The notes below the pieces were generated by a model. The model had not been told where the DNA came from and did no database searches. It worked only from the letters and a program-made list of their open reading frames with translations. From NCBI GenBank assembly GCA_033852165.1, contig JAWSUZ010000020.1:124001-188000 (forward strand): a stretch of 64,000 nt of DNA. The letters are read 5' to 3'. The stretch is from Agarilytica sp033852165. GTDB taxonomy: Bacteria > Pseudomonadota > Gammaproteobacteria > Pseudomonadales > Cellvibrionaceae. Position numbers and translations under genes: made by a program. Shown here piece after piece: positions 45,952 through 54,166 of the stretch (positions within the stretch are counted from its first letter, which is position 1; each line of letters starts with the position of its first letter).

Positions 45952-47118
45952 ATGAACAAACTGACCTTACGACTGAGCTTCTTTGCCTTTTTGCTGGCAT
46001 TTTTTGTTGTGGTTCTTGGGGCGTTTACCCGATTAGCGGATGCTGGCTTGGGCTGTCCCGATTGGCCAACTTGCTACGGTCATATTTGGGTACCGCTAAC
46101 GGACGCTGATGTAGCTGCAGCCAATGAGTCGTTTGCTGAAACACCTGTAGAGCAAGATAAAACCTGGCCAGAACAACTGCATCGAATCCTTGCTTCAACA
46201 CTTGGCTTATTTATCCTCGCTATTTTTTTTCTCTGCTATCGTATGCATGAAAATAAAAGAGTTTGGAAGACGGTTATTGGATTGTTAGGTTGTCTGGTGG
46301 CGGCGACGATAGGTCGCATTATCGTGGGTGACAATTTAGATCCGTACCTTTGGCTCTTGGTCGGCGCTTACGGGCTCAATCTTGCCCGCATTGCTGCGCA
46401 TACCCAAACCGGCAATATTCCTTTTAAATTGCCCGCTCTGTTAGCTGGCTTGGTGATTCTGCAGGGCTTTTTTGGGATGTGGACAGTTACACTCAATTTG
46501 TGGCCGCAAGTGGTGACATCCCATTTGTTGGGTGGTTTTGCGACCTTAAGCCTCCTCTGGCTTTTGACTCAGCGCTTGGCTCGGTGGCATTGGCAAGCGG
46601 AGGCAAATGTTGTGGTTAGTTTTATGCGTACACGAAAGCTTGCCGCCTTTGTCTTGATTGCCGTCGTCATACAGATCGCATTAGGTGGATGGGTCTCTTC
46701 CAACTATGCGGCTCTGGCTTGCCCGGACTTTCCGTTGTGCCAAAATCAAATTTGGCCGGAAGCGAAATTTGCGCAAGGTTTCAACTTCTTGCAAAGTATA
46801 GGCCCCAATTACCTGGGCGGTGTGATGGAGAGCGAGGCAAGAATTGCTATACACCTCACACACAGAATCGGTGCGTTTGCCATCCTCATCTTGGTGACTT
46901 TACTAGCATTTAAACTTTGGCGGTCTGCTTTCCAGCCCGCGCGGAATTTTTCAATGGTATTGGGTGTTGTACTGCTGCTTCAGCTGGCCTTAGGTATCAT
47001 GAATATTGTCCTAAACCTTCCCCTTTTCATTGCGGTAGCGCACAATGCCGTCGGCGCGATACTGCTGATAACAGTGATTACGATTAATCACCGAATTCGA
47101 ACCGCCGTCACACTTTAG
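45952..47118 (+). CDS. ctaA: Haem A synthase (CtaA/Cox15)
   Basis: A 388-residue membrane enzyme with eight helices that oxidises haem O to haem A. The signature GAFTRLADAGLGCPDWPTCYG (first Cys pair), WPEQLHRILAS with the haem-ligand His, and in the second half LGGWVSSNYAALACPDFPLCQ, IHLTHRIGA and AVAHNAVGA are present. It is followed by ctaB, the preceding step in haem A synthesis. Confidence 0.96.
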   Translation: MNKLTLRLSFFAFLLAFFVVVLGAFTRLADAGLGCPDWPTCYGHIWVPLTDADVAAANESFAETPVEQDKTWPEQLHRILASTLGLFILAIFFLCYRMHENKRVWKTVIGLLGCLVAATIGRIIVGDNLDPYLWLLVGAYGLNLARIAAHTQTGNIPFKLPALLAGLVILQGFFGMWTVTLNLWPQVVTSHLLGGFATLSLLWLLTQRLARWHWQAEANVVVSFMRTRKLAAFVLIAVVIQIALGGWVSSNYAALACPDFPLCQNQIWPEAKFAQGFNFLQSIGPNYLGGVMESEARIAIHLTHRIGAFAILILVTLLAFKLWRSAFQPARNFSMVLGVVLLLQLALGIMNIVLNLPLFIAVAHNAVGAILLITVITINHRIRTAVTL

Positions 47119-47147
47119 TTTTTAGCCAATACCGTAACGAATAGAAC

Positions 47148-48044
47148 ATGTCGAACACAGATACCACAGAAGAACGAGCCATTTGGCTCGATTACTACGA
47201 ACTTTGTAAGCCTAATGTCGTTGCTTTAATGCTAGTGACATCGGTGATAGGAATGTTGCTATCGGTGCCGGGCATGGTGCCGATCGATATCCTAATTATT
47301 GGCAATCTCGGAATTGCCTTGTGCGCAGGTTCAGCCGCTGCGGTGAACCACATAGCGGATCGCCATATTGACACCAAAATGGCAAGAACACATAACAGAC
47401 CCCTTGCCAAAGGACGCGTTAATCCAGTTGGAGCCGTGATTTTTGCAACTGTGCTTGGCTTGTCCGGCTTGGGGATGCTGTTAGTTTGGGTCAACGCGCT
47501 AACCGCATGGCTGACCTTAGCCTCACTGGTCGGTTATGCCATGATATATACCCTGTATTTGAAGAGGGCAACGCCTCAAAATATCGTTATCGGTGGTTTG
47601 GCTGGCGCCGCTCCCCCGCTACTGGGGTGGACTGCCGTTACTGGTGAAATACATGGCCATGCACTTTTGTTGGTCCTCATTATTTTTGTTTGGACGCCTC
47701 CTCACTTTTGGGCCTTAGCTGTCCATCGTAAAGAAGAATATGCTAACGCAAAGATTCCCATGTTGCCCGTGACTCATGGCGAGCAATACACCAAGATACA
47801 GATCGTTTTATATACCTTGATGCTGCTGGCAGTGTCCTTTCTGCCCTTTGCCACAGGCATGTTGAACCTGTTTTATCTTGTTGGTGCTGCTGTACTCGGT
47901 CTTGGTTTTTTGTATTACTCAGTTGCCATGTTTGGGCAGTCGAAAGATTCGGGTATGGATGCTTTTCGCTATTCAATTATTTACCTAATGGCTCTTTTTG
48001 GCATCATGTTGATTGATCATTATGCCTTTCCTGTGGGGGCTTAA
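47148..48044 (+). CDS. ctaB: Haem O synthase (protohaem IX farnesyltransferase)
   Basis: A 298-residue UbiA-type prenyltransferase (also cyoE). The first Asp-rich motif is NHIADRHIDTKMARTHNRPL (about 62-80), with AKGRVNP after it, and the second is in WTPPHFWALAVHRKEEYANAKIPMLP (about 182-206). Nine helices are expected. It makes haem O from haem B and farnesyl diphosphate for ctaA. The sco gene follows two bases later. Confidence 0.96.
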   Translation: MSNTDTTEERAIWLDYYELCKPNVVALMLVTSVIGMLLSVPGMVPIDILIIGNLGIALCAGSAAAVNHIADRHIDTKMARTHNRPLAKGRVNPVGAVIFATVLGLSGLGMLLVWVNALTAWLTLASLVGYAMIYTLYLKRATPQNIVIGGLAGAAPPLLGWTAVTGEIHGHALLLVLIIFVWTPPHFWALAVHRKEEYANAKIPMLPVTHGEQYTKIQIVLYTLMLLAVSFLPFATGMLNLFYLVGAAVLGLGFLYYSVAMFGQSKDSGMDAFRYSIIYLMALFGIMLIDHYAFPVGA

Positions 48045-48046
48045 GT

Positions 48047-48718
48047 ATGAATGATCACGTTCAGTTAGATCCGCGTCAGCGTCGCGGTATCAAAATCACC
48101 GTCTTCTCGATTCTGTGTATCGTAACTTTCTTTATCTCGATGTTTCTCGTCAAAATTAGCTCGCCGCGGCTACTGTCGAAAGATCAGTTGTTAGTTAATC
48201 GTGCGATTACCTTTGATGCCCCCCGAATAATTAAGAGTTTTTCACTCCTTGATCAGTCGGGAGCTGAGTTTTCGAACGAAAACCTCAAAGGAAAGTGGTC
48301 TATCGTTTACTTTGGTTTTACCCACTGCCCAGATATTTGCCCCACTACTTTGGCTAAGCTTGCCCGTCTAATGGGTGTTTTAGAGCGCGAAGTGGCAGAG
48401 CAAACACAAATCGTTTTGGTGAGCCTTGACCCCGCGCGCGATACGCCTGAAAAATTGGGTGAATATGTTGAGTATTTCAACCCCGATTTTATAGGTGTAA
48501 CGGGTGAGTTTATGACGATCCTTTCGCTCACACGAAATCTTAATGTTGCCTTTAATAAGGTAGTGTTAGAAGACGATTACACGATTGATCATACTGGGCA
48601 TCTGGTCCTTATTGACCCGAACGGCCACTATCATGGGATATTCAAGCCTCCCTTCGAGCTAGCAACACTCAAACTTACCCACCAATCTATCGTCTTACAA
48701 TACGACGCTGCCGAATAG
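48047..48718 (+). CDS. SCO1/SenC copper chaperone
   Basis: A 223-residue membrane-anchored thioredoxin-fold protein (helix about 17-39). The copper/redox site is CPDICPTTL in FGFTHCPDICPTTLAKLARL, and the conserved His lies in DHTGHLVLID. Sco proteins help deliver copper to the CuA site of subunit II. Its start follows the ctaB stop by two bases, completing the oxidase assembly run. Confidence 0.95.
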   Translation: MNDHVQLDPRQRRGIKITVFSILCIVTFFISMFLVKISSPRLLSKDQLLVNRAITFDAPRIIKSFSLLDQSGAEFSNENLKGKWSIVYFGFTHCPDICPTTLAKLARLMGVLEREVAEQTQIVLVSLDPARDTPEKLGEYVEYFNPDFIGVTGEFMTILSLTRNLNVAFNKVVLEDDYTIDHTGHLVLIDPNGHYHGIFKPPFELATLKLTHQSIVLQYDAAE

Positions 48719-48731
48719 AGCAGATAGAAAG

Positions 48732-48801
48732 TGCCGATGGTATGCATCTTGCTGAATCCATAGAATAGGCTTATTCAGTAAGTGCCTTTAAGCATACGGC
48801 A
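48732..48801. promoter_or_regulatory. Structured inverted-repeat zone after sco
   Basis: TGCC plus GTATGC (with a 4-base bulge) can pair with GCATACGGCA, and inside this CTGAAT pairs with ATTCAG. It is followed by ACTTTTAG, so it could be an imperfect terminator of the oxidase genes or a DNA or RNA control element. It overlaps the sigma-54-like site. Confidence 0.35.
48738..48753 (+). promoter_or_regulatory. Possible sigma-54-type promoter for the exosortase locus
   Basis: TGGTATGCATCTTGCT has GG-N10-GC, a full TTGCT and the G at the seventh position; only the two C positions of TGGCAC differ. The leader to 49090 would be about 325 bases, which is long, and the sequence overlaps a hairpin. 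Confidence 0.4.
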
Positions 48802-49089
48802 GACTTTTAGTTCGAATAAGACGCTATTGAGTGTAATAAGCCTTAAACTAGCCTCGAAAACCACATAAGATACGAGCATAAGTATCTGAATTGTTGGCGT
48901 TTTTTACACGCTCTCGTTTTCTGCATAGATACAGCACACAGCTAAATGCTGCTTTTCGTAACGGAAGCGTCTAATTATAGAAATCTAGAGGAGAATCAGC
49001 GCCTCAACGGGTCGCGCGCTATAATAGTGTGAGAATCAATAGTCATACTGCTGGCATGACAATAATACTTTTCAAAAGAACCTGAATTA

Positions 49090-50019
49090 ATGTACGAAGC
49101 TTTTTACGGATTTACAAAAAAGCCTTTTTCGCTGACTTTTGACCCCGATCTTCTATATCTGGGGCAGACTCACTCCACGGCATTATCTATGTTGGAATAC
49201 GGAGTGCTCAGTCAATCGGGTTTTACTGTTATTACTGGCGAGGTAGGCAGTGGTAAGACCACAATTGTCCGCCACCTTTTAGAACAGCTTAATGATTCCA
49301 TTAAAATAGGCCTCATTACCAATACCCACTCCAACATGGGGCGGCTTCTTCCCTGGGTAATGCATGCCTTCGGTCAAGAATATCGTGACGAAAATCCGGT
49401 TGCTCAATACGAAGGCTTTACAAAATTCCTTCAGCACCAATTTGATTCTCAAGAGCGAACCGTCCTTATTGTGGATGAAGCACAAAATTTAGGCATCTCT
49501 CTGCTAGAAGAGCTGAGGATGTTGTCTAACTTGAATACCATCGTTGAGCAATGTTTACAGATTATCCTCGTAGGGCAGCCTCAGCTTCGAGAACTTTTGA
49601 TGAAACCGGAACTGATGCAGTTTTCGCAACGAGTTGCGGCGGATTACCACATAGCGGCGTTATCGCCGACTGAAACTGTTTCCTACATTAAACACCGTTT
49701 GGTGATGGCAGGCGCGACAGAGGATGTATTTACACCTCATGCCTATATGTTGATTCACGCGGCGAGTCGAGGCGTTCCGCGCTTGATCAATGTCTTGTGT
49801 GATACAGCATTGTCCTTCGCCTTTGCCGATGAAGTGAGAATAATTCATGAGGATTATCTTCGCGGTGTACTAAAAGAGCGGGCTGAAGGCGGCCTGTTGG
49901 CCTTGGGGCAAAGTCCGCTGCGCCAATTTGGTGATTCGGCTTTTGATGCACCTGACCTCGATAATCTACTGGGTACCGTGCTCAATTCTGGTGGTGCACA
50001 AGACCCCAAAAAAAGGTAG
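49090..50019 (+). CDS. Exosortase-locus AAA ATPase (ExeA-like)
   Basis: A 309-residue ATPase of the ExeA-like family linked to PEP-CTERM/exosortase loci. The N-terminal MYEAFYGFTKKPFSLTFDP is the family marker. Walker A is GEVGSGKTT (G50-T58; Lys 56) and Walker B is VLIVDEAQN (D129, E130). Sensor/arginine motifs are in SRGVPRLINVLCDTAL. It is thought to power or regulate polymer secretion. First gene of ATPase-Wzz-BY kinase-exosortase-TPR. Confidence 0.92.
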   Translation: MYEAFYGFTKKPFSLTFDPDLLYLGQTHSTALSMLEYGVLSQSGFTVITGEVGSGKTTIVRHLLEQLNDSIKIGLITNTHSNMGRLLPWVMHAFGQEYRDENPVAQYEGFTKFLQHQFDSQERTVLIVDEAQNLGISLLEELRMLSNLNTIVEQCLQIILVGQPQLRELLMKPELMQFSQRVAADYHIAALSPTETVSYIKHRLVMAGATEDVFTPHAYMLIHAASRGVPRLINVLCDTALSFAFADEVRIIHEDYLRGVLKERAEGGLLALGQSPLRQFGDSAFDAPDLDNLLGTVLNSGGAQDPKKR

Positions 50020-50043
50020 TTCATTTCTAATAAAAAATTCATA

Positions 50044-50068
50044 AGCAGAGCACGTTGCGTGCTTTGCT
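50044..50068 (+). promoter_or_regulatory. Hairpin between ATPase and Wzz genes
   Basis: AGCAGAGCACG pairs with CGTGCTTTGCT (one G-U) around a 3-base loop. The following ATTTCAT is a poor T-run, so this may set mRNA stability or processing inside the operon. Confidence 0.4.
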
Positions 50069-50110
50069 ATTTCATAATGATTAAACAATGAGTTTCGAGA
50101 CACGCTAATT

Positions 50111-51700
50111 ATGGAAGAGTCAGGCCCTTCGATAGGGGACTATATTGATATCCTTCGCCGACGAAAAATGATCATGGTTTTTACTGTGCCCATTCTTCTG
50201 TTTATTGCGGTTGCAGTGACGTTTACCCTCCCCCCCATTTTTCAGGCAAGTGGAGTCATCCTTATTCAAGGCCAGGAGATCCCGGAAGACTTGGTTAAAT
50301 CCACGGTAAAGGGGCAAGCTGAGCAGCAGATAGAAGTAACGCGGCAGCGCATTATGACCAGTGCAAAAATTATGGAACTGGTTGAAAAGCATAATATGTA
50401 CCCTCAGCTTCGGGGCAAAACTTCGCCTTACCAGATAGCAGAAAATTTTCGCGTCAGTATGTCCGTCGAAATGATAGAGGCGGATGTTCCTGGTGAATAC
50501 GGCCGTACTAGCAAGGCAAATATCGCGTTTATCGTGTCGTTTATGGATCGCGATCCAGTGGTAGCTCAGCGTGTAACAAACGAATTAACGACTTTATTCC
50601 TAGAGGAAAATGTTAAAGCGCGAGTACGAAAAGCCGATGATACGGCAACCTTTCTTCAGGATGAAGCCGACCGCATGCAAGTTCGGGTTCAGGACATTGA
50701 AAATCAAATTGCCGTATTTAAACTTGAGTATGGTGACAGTTTGCCAGAACTTATGCCCTACAATCTTTCTGCGGTTGAGCGTCTAGAAGAGCAAATCATC
50801 ACGACTCAAGATGAGTCTGTCCGTTTGAGTGATCAGATTCACGCCCTTAATATTGAATTGTCCAATATATCTCCTTACGTTGAATACTCTTCAGATACAT
50901 CCGGCCGGCCGATCACCCCGCGACAGCGCTTAATGGAGTTAAAACAAGAGTACGGACGGCTCATTATCAGCTATGCGGATTCTCACCCTGATATTATTCG
51001 AATAAAAAATGAAATTGTTTTGGCTGAAAAAAATATCAAAATCAATAATGACGATGTTAGTGACGATGATGCTGTGAGTCCGCGGTACCGCCAAATGAGA
51101 ACGCAGATTAAATCGGCAGAGAAAGAGCTCAAACGGCTTGGTAAACGAAGGGAAAGGTTGGAAAAAGATTTAACTGATTATAATGGCCGAGTTCGGCGTA
51201 CGTATCAGGTTAAACGCAGTTACGACGAAATGACTCGAGACTATTCAAATAAGCTTGAAAAATATCAAGAACTTCGTTCCAAGCAGCTTGAAGCAAATAT
51301 AGCTCAAAATATGGAAGCAGAAAATAAGGCGGGCAGTTTTCGGCTTATTGAACCGCCAACGGTTCCGGAAAAACCCGTTAAACCCAATCGACTAAAATTG
51401 CTATTTATGGGAATAGTCATGTCTTTTGGTGCAGGGCTTGGCCTTATTTTCGTTGCTGAATTTCTTCATCCTGGTGTGCGTGGTGTGTCGAATATTGCGC
51501 AGGTTCTTGGCCAGCAGCCATTGGCTGTAGTGACGCATATATACAACAGCGATGACTACGATAAGCGTCGACAAGATATTAAAAAACTCATCTTCATCAT
51601 CCTGGGATTTTGTGTGATGGGGCTTATTGTGTTTCACTTTTTTGTGATGGGTTTAGATGTGTTTTGGATGAAAATCATGTCTAAACTCAATGTAATGTAG
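50111..51700 (+). CDS. Exosortase-type polysaccharide chain-length determinant
   Basis: A 529-residue Wzz/GNVR-type co-polymerase. MEESGPSIGDYIDILRRRK and a first helix (about 21-42) start the Wzz domain; long coiled coil covers about 175-390; the GNVR-like FRLIEPPTVPEKPVKPNRLK precedes the second helix (about 433-455), and one more helix lies near the end (about 495-520). It has no kinase domain. The adjacent BY-kinase-like ATPase at 51717 is its likely partner, the arrangement known from exosortase loci. Confidence 0.9.
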   Translation: MEESGPSIGDYIDILRRRKMIMVFTVPILLFIAVAVTFTLPPIFQASGVILIQGQEIPEDLVKSTVKGQAEQQIEVTRQRIMTSAKIMELVEKHNMYPQLRGKTSPYQIAENFRVSMSVEMIEADVPGEYGRTSKANIAFIVSFMDRDPVVAQRVTNELTTLFLEENVKARVRKADDTATFLQDEADRMQVRVQDIENQIAVFKLEYGDSLPELMPYNLSAVERLEEQIITTQDESVRLSDQIHALNIELSNISPYVEYSSDTSGRPITPRQRLMELKQEYGRLIISYADSHPDIIRIKNEIVLAEKNIKINNDDVSDDDAVSPRYRQMRTQIKSAEKELKRLGKRRERLEKDLTDYNGRVRRTYQVKRSYDEMTRDYSNKLEKYQELRSKQLEANIAQNMEAENKAGSFRLIEPPTVPEKPVKPNRLKLLFMGIVMSFGAGLGLIFVAEFLHPGVRGVSNIAQVLGQQPLAVVTHIYNSDDYDKRRQDIKKLIFIILGFCVMGLIVFHFFVMGLDVFWMKIMSKLNVM

Positions 51701-51716
51701 GGTGGTGGATGTTTAA

Positions 51717-52514
51717 ATGTTACGTATTCAAAAAGCAGTTCTAAAAGCGAAAGCTCAGCAGCAGCACCAAAATGTACGCAAGAGAACAGAGTCGGTGCCA
51801 CAAAACTCACCGCTTGAAGAGCTCAAATATTCCCAAACCCGTGTGACTAATATACACCCTGATCACTTGGAAGATCAGCGATTGATATCAGGCTTTCCCA
51901 GTCATAAAACCAGTCAAACCTTCCGCACTTTACGAACTCAAGTGATTCAGAAAATGCGTGAAAATAATTGGCGTAGCATAGGGATAACATCGCCTACGGT
52001 AGGTGAAGGAAAATCTTTAGTTGCCGCCAATTTAGCCATTGCGATTGCTATGGAAGTTAACCAAACCGTATTATTAGTGGATATGGACCTTAGGAACCCT
52101 TCTCTTGCTAAGTATTTTGATATACAGCAAGACCAAGGTTTCCTCGATTACCTAAAAGGCAAAGCCGAGCTGGAAGATATAATGGTCAATCCAGGCGTGG
52201 ATCGGCTGGTAGTAGTTCCTGGTTTTGGTACAACAATTAGTTCTTCTGAAATTATCTCGAGCCCGAAAATGGTGTCCTTTTTTACAGAGGCCCGCACACG
52301 GTACAAGTCGAGAATTATTATTTACGATATGCCAGCAATATTACCCAGCGATGATGTGCTCAGTGCAATTGGAAATATAGATTGCGGCTTGCTCATTCTT
52401 GAAGATGGTAAAAATCCGGAAAAAGATATAGTCCGCTCTGTACAGCAGTTGAAAGGTACGCCATTAGTCGGAACCGTAGTGAATAAATTTCAGCGAGGCG
52501 GCTGGATGATATAG
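51717..52514 (+). CDS. BY-kinase-like ATPase of the exosortase locus
   Basis: A 265-residue P-loop ATPase of the CpsD/CapB type. Walker A is in SPTVGEGKSLVAANLAI (about 98-113), Walker A' in VLLVDMDLRNPSLAKYF and Walker B in IIIYDMPAI. Bacterial tyrosine kinases usually end in a Tyr-rich cluster for autophosphorylation, but this one ends at KFQRGGWMI without one, so it may regulate by ATP cycling only. It sits between the Wzz gene and the exosortase gene. Confidence 0.88.
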   Translation: MLRIQKAVLKAKAQQQHQNVRKRTESVPQNSPLEELKYSQTRVTNIHPDHLEDQRLISGFPSHKTSQTFRTLRTQVIQKMRENNWRSIGITSPTVGEGKSLVAANLAIAIAMEVNQTVLLVDMDLRNPSLAKYFDIQQDQGFLDYLKGKAELEDIMVNPGVDRLVVVPGFGTTISSSEIISSPKMVSFFTEARTRYKSRIIIYDMPAILPSDDVLSAIGNIDCGLLILEDGKNPEKDIVRSVQQLKGTPLVGTVVNKFQRGGWMI

Positions 52515-52570
52515 GGTTTTCTTTACCCGGCCACAGCGTCTAACTTTTGTTGGCAAAATGAGATCGAGCT

Positions 52571-54127
52571 ATGACTGCTAATACTGCATTAGTGTTTACA
52601 AAACCTACATTGATTAATCTTGGTTTTTTTAGTTTAACTTGTCTCGTTGGACTGTATGTTTATTGGGGTGGTTTAGCGAATGTTTTGGCGCGGTGGGCCG
52701 ATCAGCCAGAATACAGTCATGGATATTTAATTCCCCTTATTTCTCTCTATATATTATGGGAGAAAAGAAACCAATTATTCCCTCACTTTCGAGACAGTTC
52801 CGCTTGGGGAATCCCTATCTGTATAGCGGCTCTGGTCTTGTTAATCGTCGGTGAAGTTAGCGCGCTTTACATACTTGTACACTACTCTTTTTTGTTATTC
52901 CTTTTTTCGCTGTCTTTCGTGTTTTGTGGCAAGGGAACTCGGATTACTTGGGTTTCGATTGCCTTTTTGGCTTTTGCAGTGCCTTTGCCATACATAATCG
53001 AAGTCATCCTCACGGCTAAGCTGCAGCTGATATCGTCATCCTTAGGCGTGGCGATTATTCGGCTTTTCGATATTCCCGTTTATCTTAGCGGTAACGTCAT
53101 TGATCTTGGCGAGTTTAAACTCCATGTCGTAGAAGCCTGTAGCGGACTGCGTTATCTGTACCCACTGGTGTGCATTGGAGTGATTACGGCGTATCTATAC
53201 CGAGTGGCCTTCTGGAAGCGTCTATTAATAGCGGCAACAACCATTCCCATCTCCATTGGGATGAACAGTATTCGTATTGCTGTAACGGGCATTCTCGTTG
53301 ACAATTTTGGATCTGATGTTGCGGAAGGCTTTCTTCATGATTTCGAGGGCTGGGTAGTTTTTCTTTTGTGTTTAGTCGTACTGCTGGGAGAGATTGTTAT
53401 TCTAGAGCTGTGCACGACTAAGAAAACACTTAAGCAAATTTTTCAGGTTGACGAAATTCAAAATGTCTCTCTTATTATAGGCGATGAAGCTTCGCGGGTA
53501 AAAAGTTTAGCTCTAAAGCTTTGTTTGTTGGTTTTTGTGCTTATTGCTTTCATTTCAATGGAGTATATCGACAAGCGAGAAGAGCTTTCCGTTCAAAGTA
53601 AAAGTCTTGCCTCGTTCCCCATGCGTATAGGCTCATGGTTTGGGGTGCGAGATCGATTAGATCCTGAAATTATCGAAGGGTTGGGTTTTTCAGACTATTT
53701 CTTGGCTAATTATACTGATGATCGAGCACAAATTAATTTGTATGTGGCCCACTACAGTAATCAACGAAAAGGCGTTTCTCCTCACTCTCCTAAAGTGTGT
53801 ATTCCGGGTGGTGGTTGGGAAATTACCGCATTCTCTCGTATACGCTTACAGGGAATGCCGGTAAATCGAGTCCTAATTCAAAAAGGCCGTCAGCGTCAGT
53901 TGGTTTACTATTGGTTTGTTGAGCGCGGAACGGTGGTGGCCAATGAATATCAAAAAAAATGGCTTTTGTTCCGTGATGCCTTACTGGAAAATCGAACGGA
54001 TGGTGCACTGGTTCGTATTGTGACACCTTTAGATCCTGACGAAAGTATGACAAATGCCGAGTCACGCGCGTTGCAGTTTGTTGGTCCTGCACACAAAAAA
54101 ATTATGGAGTATCTGCCAGGTGCTTAG
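52571..54127 (+). CDS. Exosortase fused to an EpsI domain
   Basis: A 518-residue membrane protease-transpeptidase predicted to cleave PEP-CTERM-like sorting signals. Eight or so helices carry the catalytic residues C190 in VVEACSGLRYLYP, R235 in NSIRIAVTG and H256 in FLHDFEGW. After about residue 310 an EpsI (DUF3485) domain follows, with MRIGSWFGVRDRLDPEI, SPKVCIPGGGWEI and VYYWFVERG. This is XrtA-like by gene neighbourhood, though the exact subtype needs a profile search. It should process cell-surface substrates such as the 60-residue protein at 19247. Confidence 0.92.
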   Translation: MTANTALVFTKPTLINLGFFSLTCLVGLYVYWGGLANVLARWADQPEYSHGYLIPLISLYILWEKRNQLFPHFRDSSAWGIPICIAALVLLIVGEVSALYILVHYSFLLFLFSLSFVFCGKGTRITWVSIAFLAFAVPLPYIIEVILTAKLQLISSSLGVAIIRLFDIPVYLSGNVIDLGEFKLHVVEACSGLRYLYPLVCIGVITAYLYRVAFWKRLLIAATTIPISIGMNSIRIAVTGILVDNFGSDVAEGFLHDFEGWVVFLLCLVVLLGEIVILELCTTKKTLKQIFQVDEIQNVSLIIGDEASRVKSLALKLCLLVFVLIAFISMEYIDKREELSVQSKSLASFPMRIGSWFGVRDRLDPEIIEGLGFSDYFLANYTDDRAQINLYVAHYSNQRKGVSPHSPKVCIPGGGWEITAFSRIRLQGMPVNRVLIQKGRQRQLVYYWFVERGTVVANEYQKKWLLFRDALLENRTDGALVRIVTPLDPDESMTNAESRALQFVGPAHKKIMEYLPGA

Positions 54128-54166
54128 TTCTTGTGACCAAAAAATATTAAAAGCGGTGTAGAGAGT

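Larger units (their letters stand above)
48719..49089. other. Intergenic region of 371 bases before the exosortase locus
   Basis: Contains a structured inverted-repeat zone and a sigma-54-like sequence that overlap (listed separately), and a TATAAT at 49020 without a clear -35. No gene or terminator with a strong T-run was seen. Confidence 0.5.
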
